From: Rugalucina vietnamica
Lineage: Eukaryota; Mollusca; Bivalvia; Lucinida; Lucinidae
Length of the DNA stretch: 64,000 bases
Reading direction: 5' to 3'
Assembly (NCBI GenBank): GCA_964017185.1
Contig: OZ024884.1
Coordinates: 11,819,548-11,883,547, forward strand
In this document: positions 22,896-34,900 of the stretch, piece by piece
How the letters are laid out: each line of letters opens with the position of its first letter
Numbering within the stretch: position 1 is the first letter of the stretch
The notes under the pieces: generated by a model
Databases searched by the model: none
What the model was told of the DNA's origin: nothing
The model's input: only the letters and a program-made list of their open reading frames with translations
Program-made: the position numbers and the translations under genes

Positions 22896-24008
22896 TTTTA
22901 TAATTGGAAAGCTAAGAACAGATGTACCGGAATCCATGTTATCTCATGGTTGCATGAGACAATTACATTTTCGTCTCCCGTACATATTTCCGTCCAAACG
23001 CGCATGCACAGACAGTTAGCGGGGTCAGACGTCTAAGGTTTTATGTCTGAGCCCCACTACTTTTGAAGTCCACTGTCAACCATGAAAGCTCTAACAAGAA
23101 ACCCTTGCGCAGTCTAGTGAGAAATTTTGATGTTCACCTTTTGTGGTAAGTGTCTTTTCTCTATGAGCTCAGCCGGCACAATAAGATGCATATGATTATC
23201 GGCATTTATCGGAAAATGATTAAGAAAGATCGGTTATTTACGTAATAATTATAAATGATTTCGTTACCTTAGACATAGGTGGGTGGGGTAGATTACGAAA
23301 ATTGCACTTGTGAAATTATTAGTCAAACGATACTTACCCATTATAAGGTTTTGATATTGGAGTGATTCATTATAAGATAAACGTTAAACCATCATGTGTC
23401 GTGTTTCAAAATATTTTTAATTCAGAATCACGATGCACTGATGCATTTATTATTATTTAAGATTATTGTCATAGTCATGGCGCGAAACTTAAATGTTCAT
23501 GGAAATGGAATAAGGAACTTTGTGACAGAACAATATTGCTCTAAGATCACAGACATTCTACCATGAGTGGATCCAGAACTCAAATCGTCCATGGTGTAGG
23601 GACAAAGCAACCCGCATTGCTTTGTTCGATCTCTAGATGTGCCAGAATTGTCCAGACCTGGGTTAACATTACGCAAACACGCCCGTGTCGGAAACTGTCA
23701 CATTATCCGGACTACTTTCAGTTTGTCTTATATTGTCCGCTACTTTCCGTAACGTATGACGGAAAATACCGGAGATCGGGACTACTTGTGAAAAGCCGAT
23801 AATGACGATTTAAATGAGTTTTTGTATGTTTTTTTTTCTTCTGTTTGCGTGAAATGAAAAATTTACGCATTTACTCGCGCAGTGGTAGAAATATATTAAA
23901 AAATTAAACGCATTTATGTCGAAAGAGTTATAATCATTTAAGATTAACAAATCCCGTAATCCCAATTCACAGCGTATAATACTGATAAAAACGTGTAATA
24001 TTAATAAG
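22896..24008. other. No gene recognised
   Basis: Short frames only. No repeat family identified by eye. Confidence 0.5.
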
Positions 24009-24079
24009 TTCCGGGATAGCTCAGTCGGTTAAGCGTAGGTCTTTTAGTTACAGCGATCCGAGATCGATACCTCACTTTT
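24009..24079 (+). pseudogene. tRNA-Lys(UUU)-like pseudogene
   Basis: CCGGGATAGCTCAGTCGG matches the 5' half of metazoan tRNA-Lys, with a good A box. The anticodon region reads GTCTTTTAGTTAC, so the loop would present UUU. The B box (GAGATCGATACCTC) is altered, and the last seven bases do not pair with the CCGGGAT stem. It is followed by a poly-T run. Either a dead tRNA copy or the head of a SINE. Confidence 0.6.
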
Positions 24080-24487
24080 ACTCTTTATTTTTTTTTTTTT
24101 TTTTTTTTAATAGGTTCTTAATAGGTTCTTAATTTCTTGCACACGCATTTTTAAGCAATAGATATATACTGAAAGGAAATAAAGTCTTGTCTTTTGGAAG
24201 TTCCTTGTTTAACCGATAAAAACATTTTGTTTTCTATAGAGTAACTGCATTCATGAATAATGAAGCACACATCCAAAGAAAAACTGTATTTCATCTTGAA
24301 ACTGTGTTATCATGCTCAAGGCTGTTGTCTAACTTAGATTTTGTAAGGTTTTCAAACATACTTGAAACAAACTATGCCTATGGAGAAAAAATGACATGGG
24401 GCTTAAATTATTTTGACCAGTTTATATTTACAACACTATAAAATAAAGTTGCTTCCATTGACAAACATGAGCCCTGTAGAGCTTTTT
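24080..24487. other. No gene recognised
   Basis: Poly-T run at about 24088-24108, then AT-rich sequence. A 62-codon frame at 24253-24441 has no recognised features. Confidence 0.5.
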
Positions 24488-24728
24488 ATTGTCATTATTT
24501 TTTTTCATTATTCAGTTTAATTTCAGCTCATATGAGACGGTGCCAATCAGTAGGTGGGGCGAAAACCGGAGAACCCCTGACACACCTGCAAGCAGAACTT
24601 GGCTCGTCTCATGTGGCCAGAGCGGGGCTCGAACCCACACCAGACACAACGCTGAGATGATCGAATGGTTGTGTGGTATTGTAATATCAGCGCTCTTAAC
24701 CACTCGGTCACGGGGGCCGCCAGGCTTT
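24488..24728 (-). mobile_element. SINE family S, near full length
   Basis: On the minus strand it reads GGCGGCCCCCGTGACCGAGT GGTTAAGAGC (A box, Ser/Leu-type tRNA head). A B box, GGGTTCGAGCCCCGC, follows, then a body with GTTCTGCTTGCAGGTGTGTC and CGGTTTTCGCCCCACCTACT, then the tail. Transcription would be by RNA polymerase III from these internal boxes. Other S copies lie near 19.6, 25.1, 27.4, 45.8 and 48.9 kb. Confidence 0.85.
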
Positions 24729-25012
24729 TTAATGTGACCAAGAACATTATACATTAAGAGCTGTGGAAACGTGACTTGCTCATAGCCTCAACAGACTGAC
24801 ACCCCTGGCCTGGATCTAACTGGGGACCCCACAGCCCAAAGTATGATGCGCCACCAACAGCTCAAGTCTGTCATTAACGTGTATCATTAATTTTGAAGGT
24901 AGCATCACTTGAATTAACCCTATGAAGATATATCCCAAGACTCAGCTGTAAAATTGTCGATTACTACATTGTATTATGTCCAGCATACACTATATAATGT
25001 ATTGACCAAATA

Positions 25013-25157
25013 AAATGGGAAAACCTCGGAGAAAACAAGCAGAACTTGGCTCCTCTCACATTATCCTCACCAGACACAGCTGTGACTGTGTGATGATCAA
25101 ATGAATGTGTGGTAATAAATATCAGCACACTTAACCACAGGGCCATGTGTGCCACCC
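25013..25157 (-). mobile_element. SINE family S, decayed
   Basis: Retains AAGCAGAACTTGGCTCCTCT, a partial CACCAGACACAGC segment and the CTTAACCAC...GGGCCA head, read on the plus strand. The B box is largely lost. Confidence 0.6.
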
Positions 25158-25519
25158 CGTAAGTAAAAATTAGTGCCTTGCTAAATGGAGTGACAAAAAA
25201 GCATAAGTAGATCGAGGAATGGCCGACCATGCTGTTCCCTACATCAAATTTGATATAGAAAATCCCAAAGATGAGTTCTCCAGAGAGCTGACCACCAAAT
25301 GGTCTATAGAGATGGGTGAAAAATACAAGCAAATGTTAAATAAATTTGAGAACAATTTATTCTTAACCTCCATACATGTACATACAATCATGATACAAGA
25401 TTTCAAGATACAAAACTAGTCAATATAAGGTAAGCGCCCGCTACAGTTATCACATTTACTGGAAATGTTTTTCATATGCGCTTTCAAAACAACTTAAACA
25501 ATTTAACAATATAATATTA

Positions 25520-25709
25520 TGAGTGGCTGCCACAGAAAAACAACAATCTGCAAATGCGAAAACAAGTGCCTTTGTTTTCACAACACTGGTAGTTACTATT
25601 CCTCTTCTCAAATCCTGACATTTCAAGCTTGTTCTAGCCTGCGTCTGTGACTGACAGGCTGGTTTGTGACCAACCTGGTCAGAAATCAAAATTGTTGGTT
25701 TCATATGGA
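25520..25709 (+). mobile_element. MITE family A copy 8, decayed
   Basis: Ends and right-half sequence are recognisable (TTTCAAGCTTGTTCTAGCCT, GACAGGCTGGTTTGTG). The hairpin is reduced to AACAAGTGCCTTTGTTTTC. Confidence 0.65.
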
Positions 25710-25933
25710 ATAAACAAGTGTTGTGGCTTAACTTACTTAGGCTAGTTTTGTAATTGAGAGCATGTAATTTATGGAGTGTTAGTTTTGTAATTGTGAGCAT
25801 GTAATATTTATGGAGTGTTTTTATAACTATCACAACTTTACAACAATTTCCATCTTTGGCAATCAACATAGGTATCATCTGGCAGTGAATGAGAATATAA
25901 CATTCTTCATATACGAGCACATTCTTTATATGT

Positions 25934-26166
25934 CATGAGAAAATCAGCCTTTTTGCACATGCTGAAACAAAGACACAGATAGCTTCACTGCAGAAATCTT
26001 AGCTTCGCAATAAGCTGATCAACACCTTTGTTTTTGCTACATGGATAGTACAGATCCTCTACTTGCTAAATAACATCTGCTTCTAGCCATTTTCCGTGCT
26101 TGTATAGCTTGGTTTGTGATGGACCTGTTCAGAAACATGACTGTTGGTTTTCTCATGACATGGCTT
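25934..26166 (+). mobile_element. MITE family A copy 9, decayed
   Basis: Same layout as copy 2 but with many substitutions (TCATGAGAAAATCAGCC at the left, GGTTTTCTCATGACATGGCT at the right) and an imperfect hairpin. Confidence 0.65.
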
Positions 26167-26901
26167 ACATGAGTGTCTGGGCAAACTATCTTTGTAACAT
26201 GCATACAGCATAATCAATATAACAAAGAGCCATATACTAGTAATTAAAGAAACCCTCTCATGCTCAGTCTAAATGTGCTAGCATTCAAACGAGTGAAACG
26301 AATCAATTCATAATTTTACAAGTAATTTAAACATCCAGAAGCTTCTAGATGACAATGACATACAGACAAATGCAATAAAAATAGTGCTATGCAATATATA
26401 TCTTTTATGTAAATATACTAAAAAAACTATGACATAAAACTGCAAGGGATTTGTATTAGAATTGTTCTGGTTTTGTAGAGTACTGCAATATGCATAAAAT
26501 AAATAATCAACTCTTATCATTATTTACAAACAATTATGCATACATGCAAAAATAAGTCATATCAACAGTTTGTTTCATTATTTAAAAAAAAAAAGAAGTT
26601 GCCTAGTATAGTAGGGCTTTGAATTTTGAATCGAGAGTTGCCGGGTCGGCTGTACAATGAACTGATAGTACTTGATCACACTCAAGAAGCAGTGGATCTT
26701 GAAATGACTGAAAAAATGTTGATGGGGATGTTCAACAGCACTGTGTAACAATCCATACACTGTCCATCATATTCCATATAAATGAAAATATTTAATCATA
26801 GACTGTTACAGATTTACCATTATAATATGCATGGCAGGTCTGTAGCAACCTGTAATGTAGATTTTCATTTGTATTGTTCAGCTATTTAAAAATATAATAA
26901 T

Positions 26902-27108
26902 TTAGCCGCGTCACGAGAAAACGGGATTATTGCCTACGCAAAAACAAAGGCACAGATGAGCTCATTTGTTTTCGCTTCACCGATAGTGCAATTTCCCTTC
27001 TTAAATCCGAAATTTCAAGCTTCTAGCCTGCTTCTGTGACTGTACAGGCTGGTTTGTGTCAGACCTGGTTGGAAACCCTGAAGATCGGTTTTCTTGCGTC
27101 GCGGCTCA
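26902..27108 (+). mobile_element. MITE family A copy 10, hairpin deleted
   Basis: Intact ends (TTAGCCGCGTCACGAGAAAA; TTCTTGCGTCGCGGCTCA). The palindrome is shortened to CAAAGGCACAGATGAGCTCA then TTTG. Confidence 0.8.
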
Positions 27109-27144
27109 ATGCAATATCTAAGCAATAGTATATAAAAACAAGTT

Positions 27145-28245
27145 TATTTACAACAAGTGAAAGACTTCAGTATTTTATACAAGCACAAGTCTCATAGTTA
27201 AGTAGCAATGCCATATTGACAAGACTAGAAATGAGGATACTGAGCATTTCTTTTTTTTTTTTTCTTAAATTCAGTTTTTTGTCTCTTTCAAGATTATTTC
27301 AGCTCTTATGAGACTGGTGGGCGGGCGAAACAAAAGATCTCTGGGACACCCGCAAGCAGAGCTTGGCTTGTCTCACGTGGCCTGTGCAGGGCCTGAACCC
27401 ACACCAGACACAGCAAGATGATCAAGTGATTAAGAAACAGCCTTCTTAACCGCTCAGCCACAGGGGCCACACAAAGCATTCCTTAAATCTAGACAACTTA
27501 AATTCCAGTAATTGCTACTTAACTCATGAACATAGATCACAACTTGCTTTTGAAAGACATGGCTAACACGAAGCTTTTGAAAGACATGGCTTAAAAAAAG
27601 GTTATATTAAATGTCAATGAAAAAATACAAATACATTTACAAAATACCAGTGAAAGACTCCAACATGTATTACCATTCAGTAGCAGTCTCAGCGTTCAGT
27701 AGCAAATGCCAGATTGACAGTGACTAGAAATAAGGCTATATTTAGCAATCCTTAAATCTAGGCAAGATGAAAACCGGAAACCCAGCAGTAGCTTCTAAAA
27801 CGTCTGATAAGCTCAACATGTTTGAAAGACAAATTAAAATAATGAAAACATTAAAATGAAAAATAACAATACTGGTTAATTTACTATATTGATAATGCAA
27901 TATACTTTGCAAATACTTAAGACTGTGTCAGTTGACCTCACATGGAGTTTTGTAAAAACTAGAAATGGGGCACCTACATGTATTTGTTTTACTCACTTTC
28001 CAGTAGCAAGTGATGCCCATGGTCATATATGGTTTACCATCATAGTAGCAGTCCAATCAACTAATGTTTATAACCGGCAAGGTCATAGTATTTGCACTAA
28101 ACATGCTATACAGTGAAAGACTTCTGTATGTTATACTGGTAGTAGGTTATGTATTAAGTAGCAATTTCACGTCAACAATGTCTGGAAATTAGGATACAGC
28201 ATTCCATAAATTTCTAGGCAAGTTAACACTGAAGTTCTAACAAAT
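27145..28245. repeat. Old three-fold duplication, about 0.46-kb period
   Basis: Three decayed copies start with GTGAAAGACT at about 27157, 27650 and 28113. Each continues with a TAAGTAGCAATG-like block, ATTGACA...ACTAGAAAT and TTAAATCTAGGCAA. The first copy is interrupted by a SINE. Confidence 0.55.
27250..27475 (-). mobile_element. SINE family S inserted in a duplicated unit
   Basis: Complete but diverged S copy: head GTGGCCCCTGTGGCTGAGCG, B-box region GGGTTCAGGCCCTGC, ending in poly-A (poly-T on the plus strand). A short AGCATT match flanks it on both sides, consistent with a target duplication. Confidence 0.75.
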
Positions 28246-28570
28246 CTAGGCATAAACCAAAAATCCAGCTAACTAAGAGAAGAAGATCAGCAAAGATAAC
28301 CTGATTGAGCATATGCATTATCTTCTTTTTGCAAGTTAAACCATAATGATATATATTTATATATAAATATATGAACGTAATGACTTATTAAGATTTAGAA
28401 CAGTTTGAGCAAAATATATTTTAACAGTTTGTAATGAGAACATTTTAATACATCATTCCCTGTATAAATATGCATACAGTATTTGTTCTTTAGCTTTTCT
28501 CAAGAACCATGTACTGGGCCTCAATTCAGTACAGGGCCCTTCCTGAACATCTGAACAGCAGACTCATATA

Positions 28571-28807
28571 TGAGCCGCATCGTGAGAAAACCGGATTTTT
28601 GCCTATGCGAAAACAAAGGCGCAGATCAGCTTCGCAGTAACTGCGAAGCTGATCAGCGCCTTTGTTTTCGCTACACGGATAGTACAATTTCTCTTCTTCT
28701 TAAATCCAAAATTTCAAGTTTCTAGCCTGCTTCTGTGACTGTACAGGTCGGTTTGTGTCAGACCTGGTGGGAAACCCTGAAGACCGGTTTTCTAACGTCG
28801 CGGCTCA
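28571..28807 (+). mobile_element. MITE family A copy 11
   Basis: One of the best copies: TGAGCCGCATCGTGAGAAAA to TTTTCTAACGTCGCGGCTCA, perfect hairpin (CTTCGCAGT/ACTGCGAAG), flanked by TATA on both sides. Confidence 0.88.
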
Positions 28808-29518
28808 TATATGTTTAAGTATTAACAACTAATAATCTATGACTAGATACCAATAAGAAAGACTAGAACAATTAACATATTTACATTATATATATACTGT
28901 GCATAAGTGAAAAGCATTTTATCATTGAATTCCCTGAAATATAGTGCGCAGTCAAAAGTATAGTTTATCTATGACCTCTGGTGGACAGATGATCAGACAA
29001 TGCTACTTGTAGCATGTGAAAGCATATTTGGTTTATTAGTATACCTACAAATACTTTAACTGTCCTAATAAATACAAAAGCTTAAAAATTAAGGATATCA
29101 TGCTACATAGCATCCAAATTTACCTTTCACATGCAATTTTATGGACTTGGCTAAATTTTGATCAACCAGAGGTAAAAAATCAAGCCGTGTATAATCAGGG
29201 AAGTCACTATAACAAACACTAAACACTAGCACTATAATATCAAAAATAATAATATCAGCACTAGTTAAACATGTTTAACAGATTTTTATCTCTGTCATGG
29301 TCTATGCACTTCATACGCTCTGTATAAGACATGTACATTTGAGTCACTTTATGCAGTTGCTGTTTCAATACTGATATTTAAATTAACATTATCACATCTG
29401 CTATTTAGTATACACAATTTTGGTTGAAAGTTGTGAAAAAAAAAGAATAATAATAAAGTACATTACTAAATGTCCATGCAAAATACCGAGATTTTATTAA
29501 TAGGTTGCAGAGATTTTA
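28808..29518. other. No gene recognised
   Basis: AT-rich, short frames, no repeat identified. Confidence 0.5.
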
Positions 29519-29720
29519 TAGGTTGCAAAAACTGAAAAATTCTTTAGAAAACTTTGATATTTTTGTTCAAAACATTGATAGCTGGTACATGTCAGAACTG
29601 CCTAGCACCAGTACCCACAATTTGTTTTAGAGCAAAAATAAGAAAAATAGGTATACACCAATGCATACCCCGGTTTCCCTATATAAAAGTGGGGTTAAGG
29701 GGGTATTGTTTTCCTAATGA
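29519..29720 (+). mobile_element. Family B copy 6, decayed
   Basis: Retains CAAAACATTGATAGCTGGTA, AGAGCAAAAATAAGAAAAAT, the CTATATAAAAGTGGGGTTAA block and a degraded GTTTTCCTAATGA end. The GC-rich core is eroded. Confidence 0.65.
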
Positions 29721-29909
29721 AACAGATAAATAAAACAATGACAAATTCTAGGCAGCTTTGGATATCATATATAGCAATTTCATACACTATTTAAATGATC
29801 TCCTTATAGTTGTTTGCATTGAGGTTATACTACTTGTAGTTGTTTGCATTGAGGTTTAACATCTCTATTCTCAGTCAACAAAGTTTCGGTAATGTCAGGA
29901 CAGAGTGTA

Positions 29910-30150
29910 CTTAGGCCGCGTTCCCATGGTCATTTTTTCTCTGGCAAAGTAGGTTTGTCAAAGAAAATTATGCTCGTGTAAACTCGTTTCTTTTGCTAAG
30001 TTTCACTGTCAAATATCTGTGACAAAGGTGAGCGAGCCAAGTGGTTTAAGTAATTTTTGCGGTGTGTGAACATAATTCAACTCATTGCCAAAGTTTCTGT
30101 GACAAAGATTCTTCGTCAAAGAAACATTGTCCGTGGAGACACAGCCTTAT
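29910..30150. mobile_element. Small TIR element flanked by TTA
   Basis: The left end TTAGGCCGCGTTCCCATGG and the right end CCGTGGAGACACAGCCTTA are imperfect inverted repeats. Both are bordered by TTA. Internally, TTTCTNTGACAAAG-like motifs recur in both orientations. A 3-bp TTA duplication is typical of PIF/Harbinger elements, so that superfamily is possible. Confidence 0.5.
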
Positions 30151-31091
30151 TGTATCATATTTAATATGTACCGGGTATACATGGTTTGTACAATGGTCTG
30201 CAATTTTGGTACTGTCCAAATATATTATTTACAAGTGGCCTTCTACAAATTAATATTTTGGATCAGCGAACTTGATGAATACTTCAAATTAAGTATGTTA
30301 ACCTACCTTCATTTCAAAATAGCCTGTTATTGTCCTAGGAGCAGTTCACAAGAACAATAATTACTTTACTTATTTAGTGTAGTTTCCCTTCACCTCAGGC
30401 TATCAGATTTTTATCAGGATCACCTCCTCATAAAAGCTGTTTCTGTTACAGACCAATGTCACAAAACCTTAATATGCATGGTACTATGTACAGCGATGCA
30501 TTTATTCCTTTATCATGACTGAGAAATTTACCTTGACTGAAAGAAGAAATTGGGATCAAAGGAAAGGATTGAAATTGAAGATGGCATGACAGAAAATTAG
30601 AAAAAAGAAAAAGAAACGAAGAGTGATTCTGGCATATCTCTACAAGAAACAAAATGTAAAATGGATTTTCAGAGGTAACAAATTGTAAAAGTATATCTCT
30701 GTAAGTTTCAACAGCACATCTTATTTACAGTAGCACTCATTATTTACATTTATGAAATTAAAACAAGGACTATTTACACAGGACAATTTTGAAGTTTAAG
30801 TTTGTTGACTGACTTGCAGATCTTAAAATCAGAACTTAACTCCAAAATATTAGCAGTGACTATTTTCATAACATTTAGGGCAACATAGCACTTTCAGTTT
30901 GGGTGTATACAAAACCCATAGTTAATGAGTCAGAAACCTTTTCCATTGCTGCTTTCTTTGCTGTTCAAAGTCTTGAGACTGAAGTTGATATGTTTGAGAC
31001 TAATATCCTGGCAAGGTAATGAACATCGACAAGTCTCATTTTTAATCCAACAGGCCAGCAATTAACTTTGCCAGGTTTCGCTGATATAGAA
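30151..31091. other. No gene recognised
   Basis: No exon signal. This lies on the 3' side of the large minus-strand frame, beyond the tandem array. Confidence 0.5.
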
Positions 31092-31865
31092 GATATAACA
31101 TTTCAACAGCAACAGCATATGAAGATAAAACATTCATGATTGAACGCCCTGATGCAGGATCTAACATATTTGCTGGAAATGCTTAAATGATGTCAGTGTC
31201 TAGTAAAAGATACAGATGTATACTAACAGATATTTATCGGTTAAATATTTATCTGTTAAAAAGACCAGCAGCTCATTTTGATAGTGACTGCCAAAACTTG
31301 GTCCATACAGGTGTTATATCGAGAAGATATAATATTTCAACAGCATAATATGAAAACATTCATGATTGAATGCCCTAATGCAGGATCTAACATATTTGCT
31401 GGAATGCTTAAATGATGTCAGTGTCCAGTAAAGATTCTCATACTAACAGATATTTATCTGTTAAAGAAGCCAGCAGCTCATTTTGATAGTGACTGCCAGA
31501 ACTTGGCCCATACAGGTGTTGTATCAAGAAGATATAATATTTCAACAGCATAATATGGAGATAAAACATTCATGATTGAACGCCCTGATGCAGGATCTAA
31601 CATATTTGCTGGAAATGCTTAAATGATGTCAGTGTCCAGTAAAAGATATATACTAACAGATATTATCGATAAAATATTTATCTGTTAAATAGGCCAGCAG
31701 CTCATTTTGATAGTGACTGCCAAAACTTGGCCCATACAGGTGTTATATCGAGAAGATAAAACATTTCAACAGCATAATATGAAGATAAAACATTCATGAT
31801 TGAATGCCCTGATGCAGGATCTAACATATTTGCTGGAATGCTAATGATGTCAGTGTCCAGTTAAG
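31092..31865. repeat. Tandem array, 205-235-bp unit, 3.5 copies
   Basis: Units start with ATATAAYATTTCAACAGCA at about 31092, 31327 and 31532, and ATAAAACATTTCAACAGCA at 31755. Each contains CATTCATGATTGAAYGCCCT, GCAGGATCTAACATATTTGC and CCAGCAGCTCATTTTGATAG. The last unit is truncated. The array ends about 110 bp downstream of the stop codon of the large minus-strand frame, where subterminal repeats of a transposon would lie. Confidence 0.9.
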
Positions 31866-31973
31866 GTCAATATTGGCCCTGTGCCTTACTGTATGTGACT
31901 AACAAAACTGTTAAATGTGCATACGCACCTCCTGTACCAGCAGCTGGAGAAATGGCTGAAAGATGTTTTTCCA

Positions 31974-34900
31974 TTACTTATGTGAAAATCGTCGCCATGC
32001 AAGTCTTACTTCATCTTTTTGTGAACTGCTTAATTGTTTCCACTCCTCAAGATGCTTAGCAAACAATTTTCTTCGTTCCAGAAGAGATTTCTCCTTTGGA
32101 CAAGCACGCAACTTCTGTGCCACAAAAAAGACTGATGGGTTCAAGTATTTTGGTGGCTTCTTTTCCTTAAGATATTTTGTGGTGTGTTTCCGTCTGTTTG
32201 CCTTCATTACAGATTTCAAGGTACCAGCAGCTCTGGAGAAGTAGCGTTTTGCCACACTGATGTCTCTAGTAATTTTTGATTGCAGCTGAGAAAGATCTAA
32301 CCCATAATCTTTCATTGCTAGCTTTCTACTTTGCTGAATACAATCAAAAATGTATGCAGGTGTGGTAACTGCAAAACTTCTCCGTACTGCATGGTGCAAA
32401 ACCCCAGGAATTTTCTTCTGTTGTAGGCACTTATCTGAGGAAATGACAATGTATTTTTTCTCAGAGACAGACTTAGATCTGTATGGAATAGCGTCTCTGA
32501 CTGCACCTCCATTTTCTCTAATTGTCTTTTTGAGGGAAGCATGGGTTATTGTCTTTCCTTTGGATGATGGAAAGGTGCCAGTCAGTACAAAGCTCATCCC
32601 TCTCAAAGGTTTGTCACTAACTTCAGTTGGCTGTCTTGTTGAAAATTCTTTCAACACCTCAGTTTTCACCATTTCTCCAGCTGCTGAATAGGATGTCCAT
32701 CCTAAGTCAGCTAGCTTTTTTCTAACCCTGTAGCCCCGGTAATTTTTTTGTATTACTGTAGCAGACAAATGTTGTCTGCAGAGGCTGACGAAATTGATAC
32801 CTACCTGATGTCTATCTTGGTTGTCTGAATTTGCATATTCACTTACATGGTAGTAGAGATTACACCATCTGTGATGCATTGATGCCAACATAGTATCTGC
32901 TCGGTACTTTCCACCATTTCTTGTGGTTTTCCGATGAAAGAACTTGCTATCATAATAGTTGAGGTGTTCAGCACCTTCTGACATGTATCTTGCCAGAGGA
33001 AATGGCAGTTTTGTCATCAGCTGAGGTGCATGATCAATCAGTTTGATCATATATGGTGTCAGTGATGCTGCACCATGCCTCAGGCAGAAAAGCTGATAAA
33101 AAATTTCAGCTTGGTGTCTGTATTCAGAGACATCTGCTTCAGCATATCCCCAACTATGATTTCCAATCTCTTCAAGAGTTGGAATTTTTCCTGAACTTGC
33201 AGGCATGGCATCTTTTCTAAGAATGCATACCATCTTCCAAAAACTTGTCCACAAAAGAATGACAAATTCCTCTTCAACATAAGAATCTCCAAGATTAAGA
33301 GTTCTCCTAATTGCCGTAGGAAGGTTTACTTTTATAGTCCTGTCCCTACGACAAACATTTCGGAGAGCATGCTGATAATTGTCTGTCTCTGGATGGAGTA
33401 CTAAAAGAGCACAGTCTTTGTTCAACGAAATTGGCTCTGGTGAACCATTTTTGTTGAACAAAATCCTGAAATTACCCTTCCGCACCCCTTTTCTGCAGAG
33501 ATTTGCTTCCAAGTTTCCAACAGCACTTTGTCTGAAAAAGTCACCCTGTCCTGAAGATCTTTCATTCATTTTGTTTGCCTCTGAAAGAATATTGAGTACT
33601 TCTAGAGAAAGAAGTTTTTCTGTGCAACGTGTGATGGCATGAAGTATGCACATCACAACGTTATCTGTTGACACAAGGTCAAACAAACTCTCAGGGTGTT
33701 CCCTGTCAATTTTCTTTTGAAGGTTGGTCCGTAGCCCATCTGCCGATCTCTCTTCTTTTGACTTTTTGTTGCATTTGGAATAGATATTCCAACCATCCTC
33801 TGAAGTTGGTGACAGGACATTGGAACCATCCAGAATACCCTCCAAGAACATCTCATCACCCCCTAAAAAAAAATTATGATTTGATGACATGTCCTTCAAG
33901 GCCTGATTTGTATGTTGCAGGTTGGTTTCCAGGTTGTCCCTACAATCACTCCCATAGAAAATGTGAACTGGATGAACTTCTTCACAGCTCTGAAAAGAAA
34001 TTCCATGGGCAACAGCTTCATTGTTCAAGATGCTCAGACTGATGACTGTACTGTGCTCATCTGCAATCATACGGGCATCGCCATGTATCTTCCACTGAAA
34101 AGGAGCTGAAACCAAATAGTACCTCATTTCCAGTACCTGCAGCAGTCTGGAAACATCTATTTTCCACCCACTTGGTGTTCGTCTTGGAAGGAAGACTGCT
34201 GCAAACATTTCTTTAGATTGTTGTTTGGCAAGTCGTTCATTTCTTGCAGATGGGAACACACCTGGAAGACGCTGTCTGTACTTTTCTGTAAGTCGAACAC
34301 CACTGAAATTGTCAGAATACTGGATGACTTCAAGAGGTGATAGATTATATACCAGTGGAGCTGATTGGACAACAAGATTACTTAACAGGGTGTTGCCACT
34401 TTTGGACTTCTGGTCTGGTCTTGTTGACAACATATTCACCAAGGCTGGTATTGGAATACTACCATTGAACTCTTTTTTTCCAGAGCGTACGAAAAGTTTC
34501 GAAAATGACTGATAAAAGAGTTCTGAGTCACCTTTAAAATCTTTATGTAACATATCCAGCATCTTGGTTTTGATAAGAGCTGTACCCTGTTTTGTTTTCT
34601 TCTTGCCAGAAGCTTTGAAAAGGGGCCTTTTGGCTTTTACCTTATCTTTGCTTCTGGGTGAAGAGTTTACTGACATGTGTTCTTGGAAGGGCTTCCGTCT
34701 TGGAGTGTCTATTTGCTTTTTTATCGAGGCTGAGACACTTGCCTCCTTTAAAAGCAAAGACATAAGGCCTTCCTTGAAGCCCTCTGATTTCTTCAAAATA
34801 CCATCATTTATCAAAGACAAAAGAGCAGCTGCATGCACAAAAGTTCTATGCTTGCCACTGTAAAGAAATAAAGAGCTGGCATTCACAGCAGCAGATTTAA

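Noticed and set aside
24009..24079. Functional tRNA-Lys gene
   Set aside because: The acceptor stem does not pair and the B box is altered; listed as a pseudogene.
25456..25920. 154-codon minus-strand frame as a gene
   Set aside because: Overlaps a decayed family A MITE and shows no domain.
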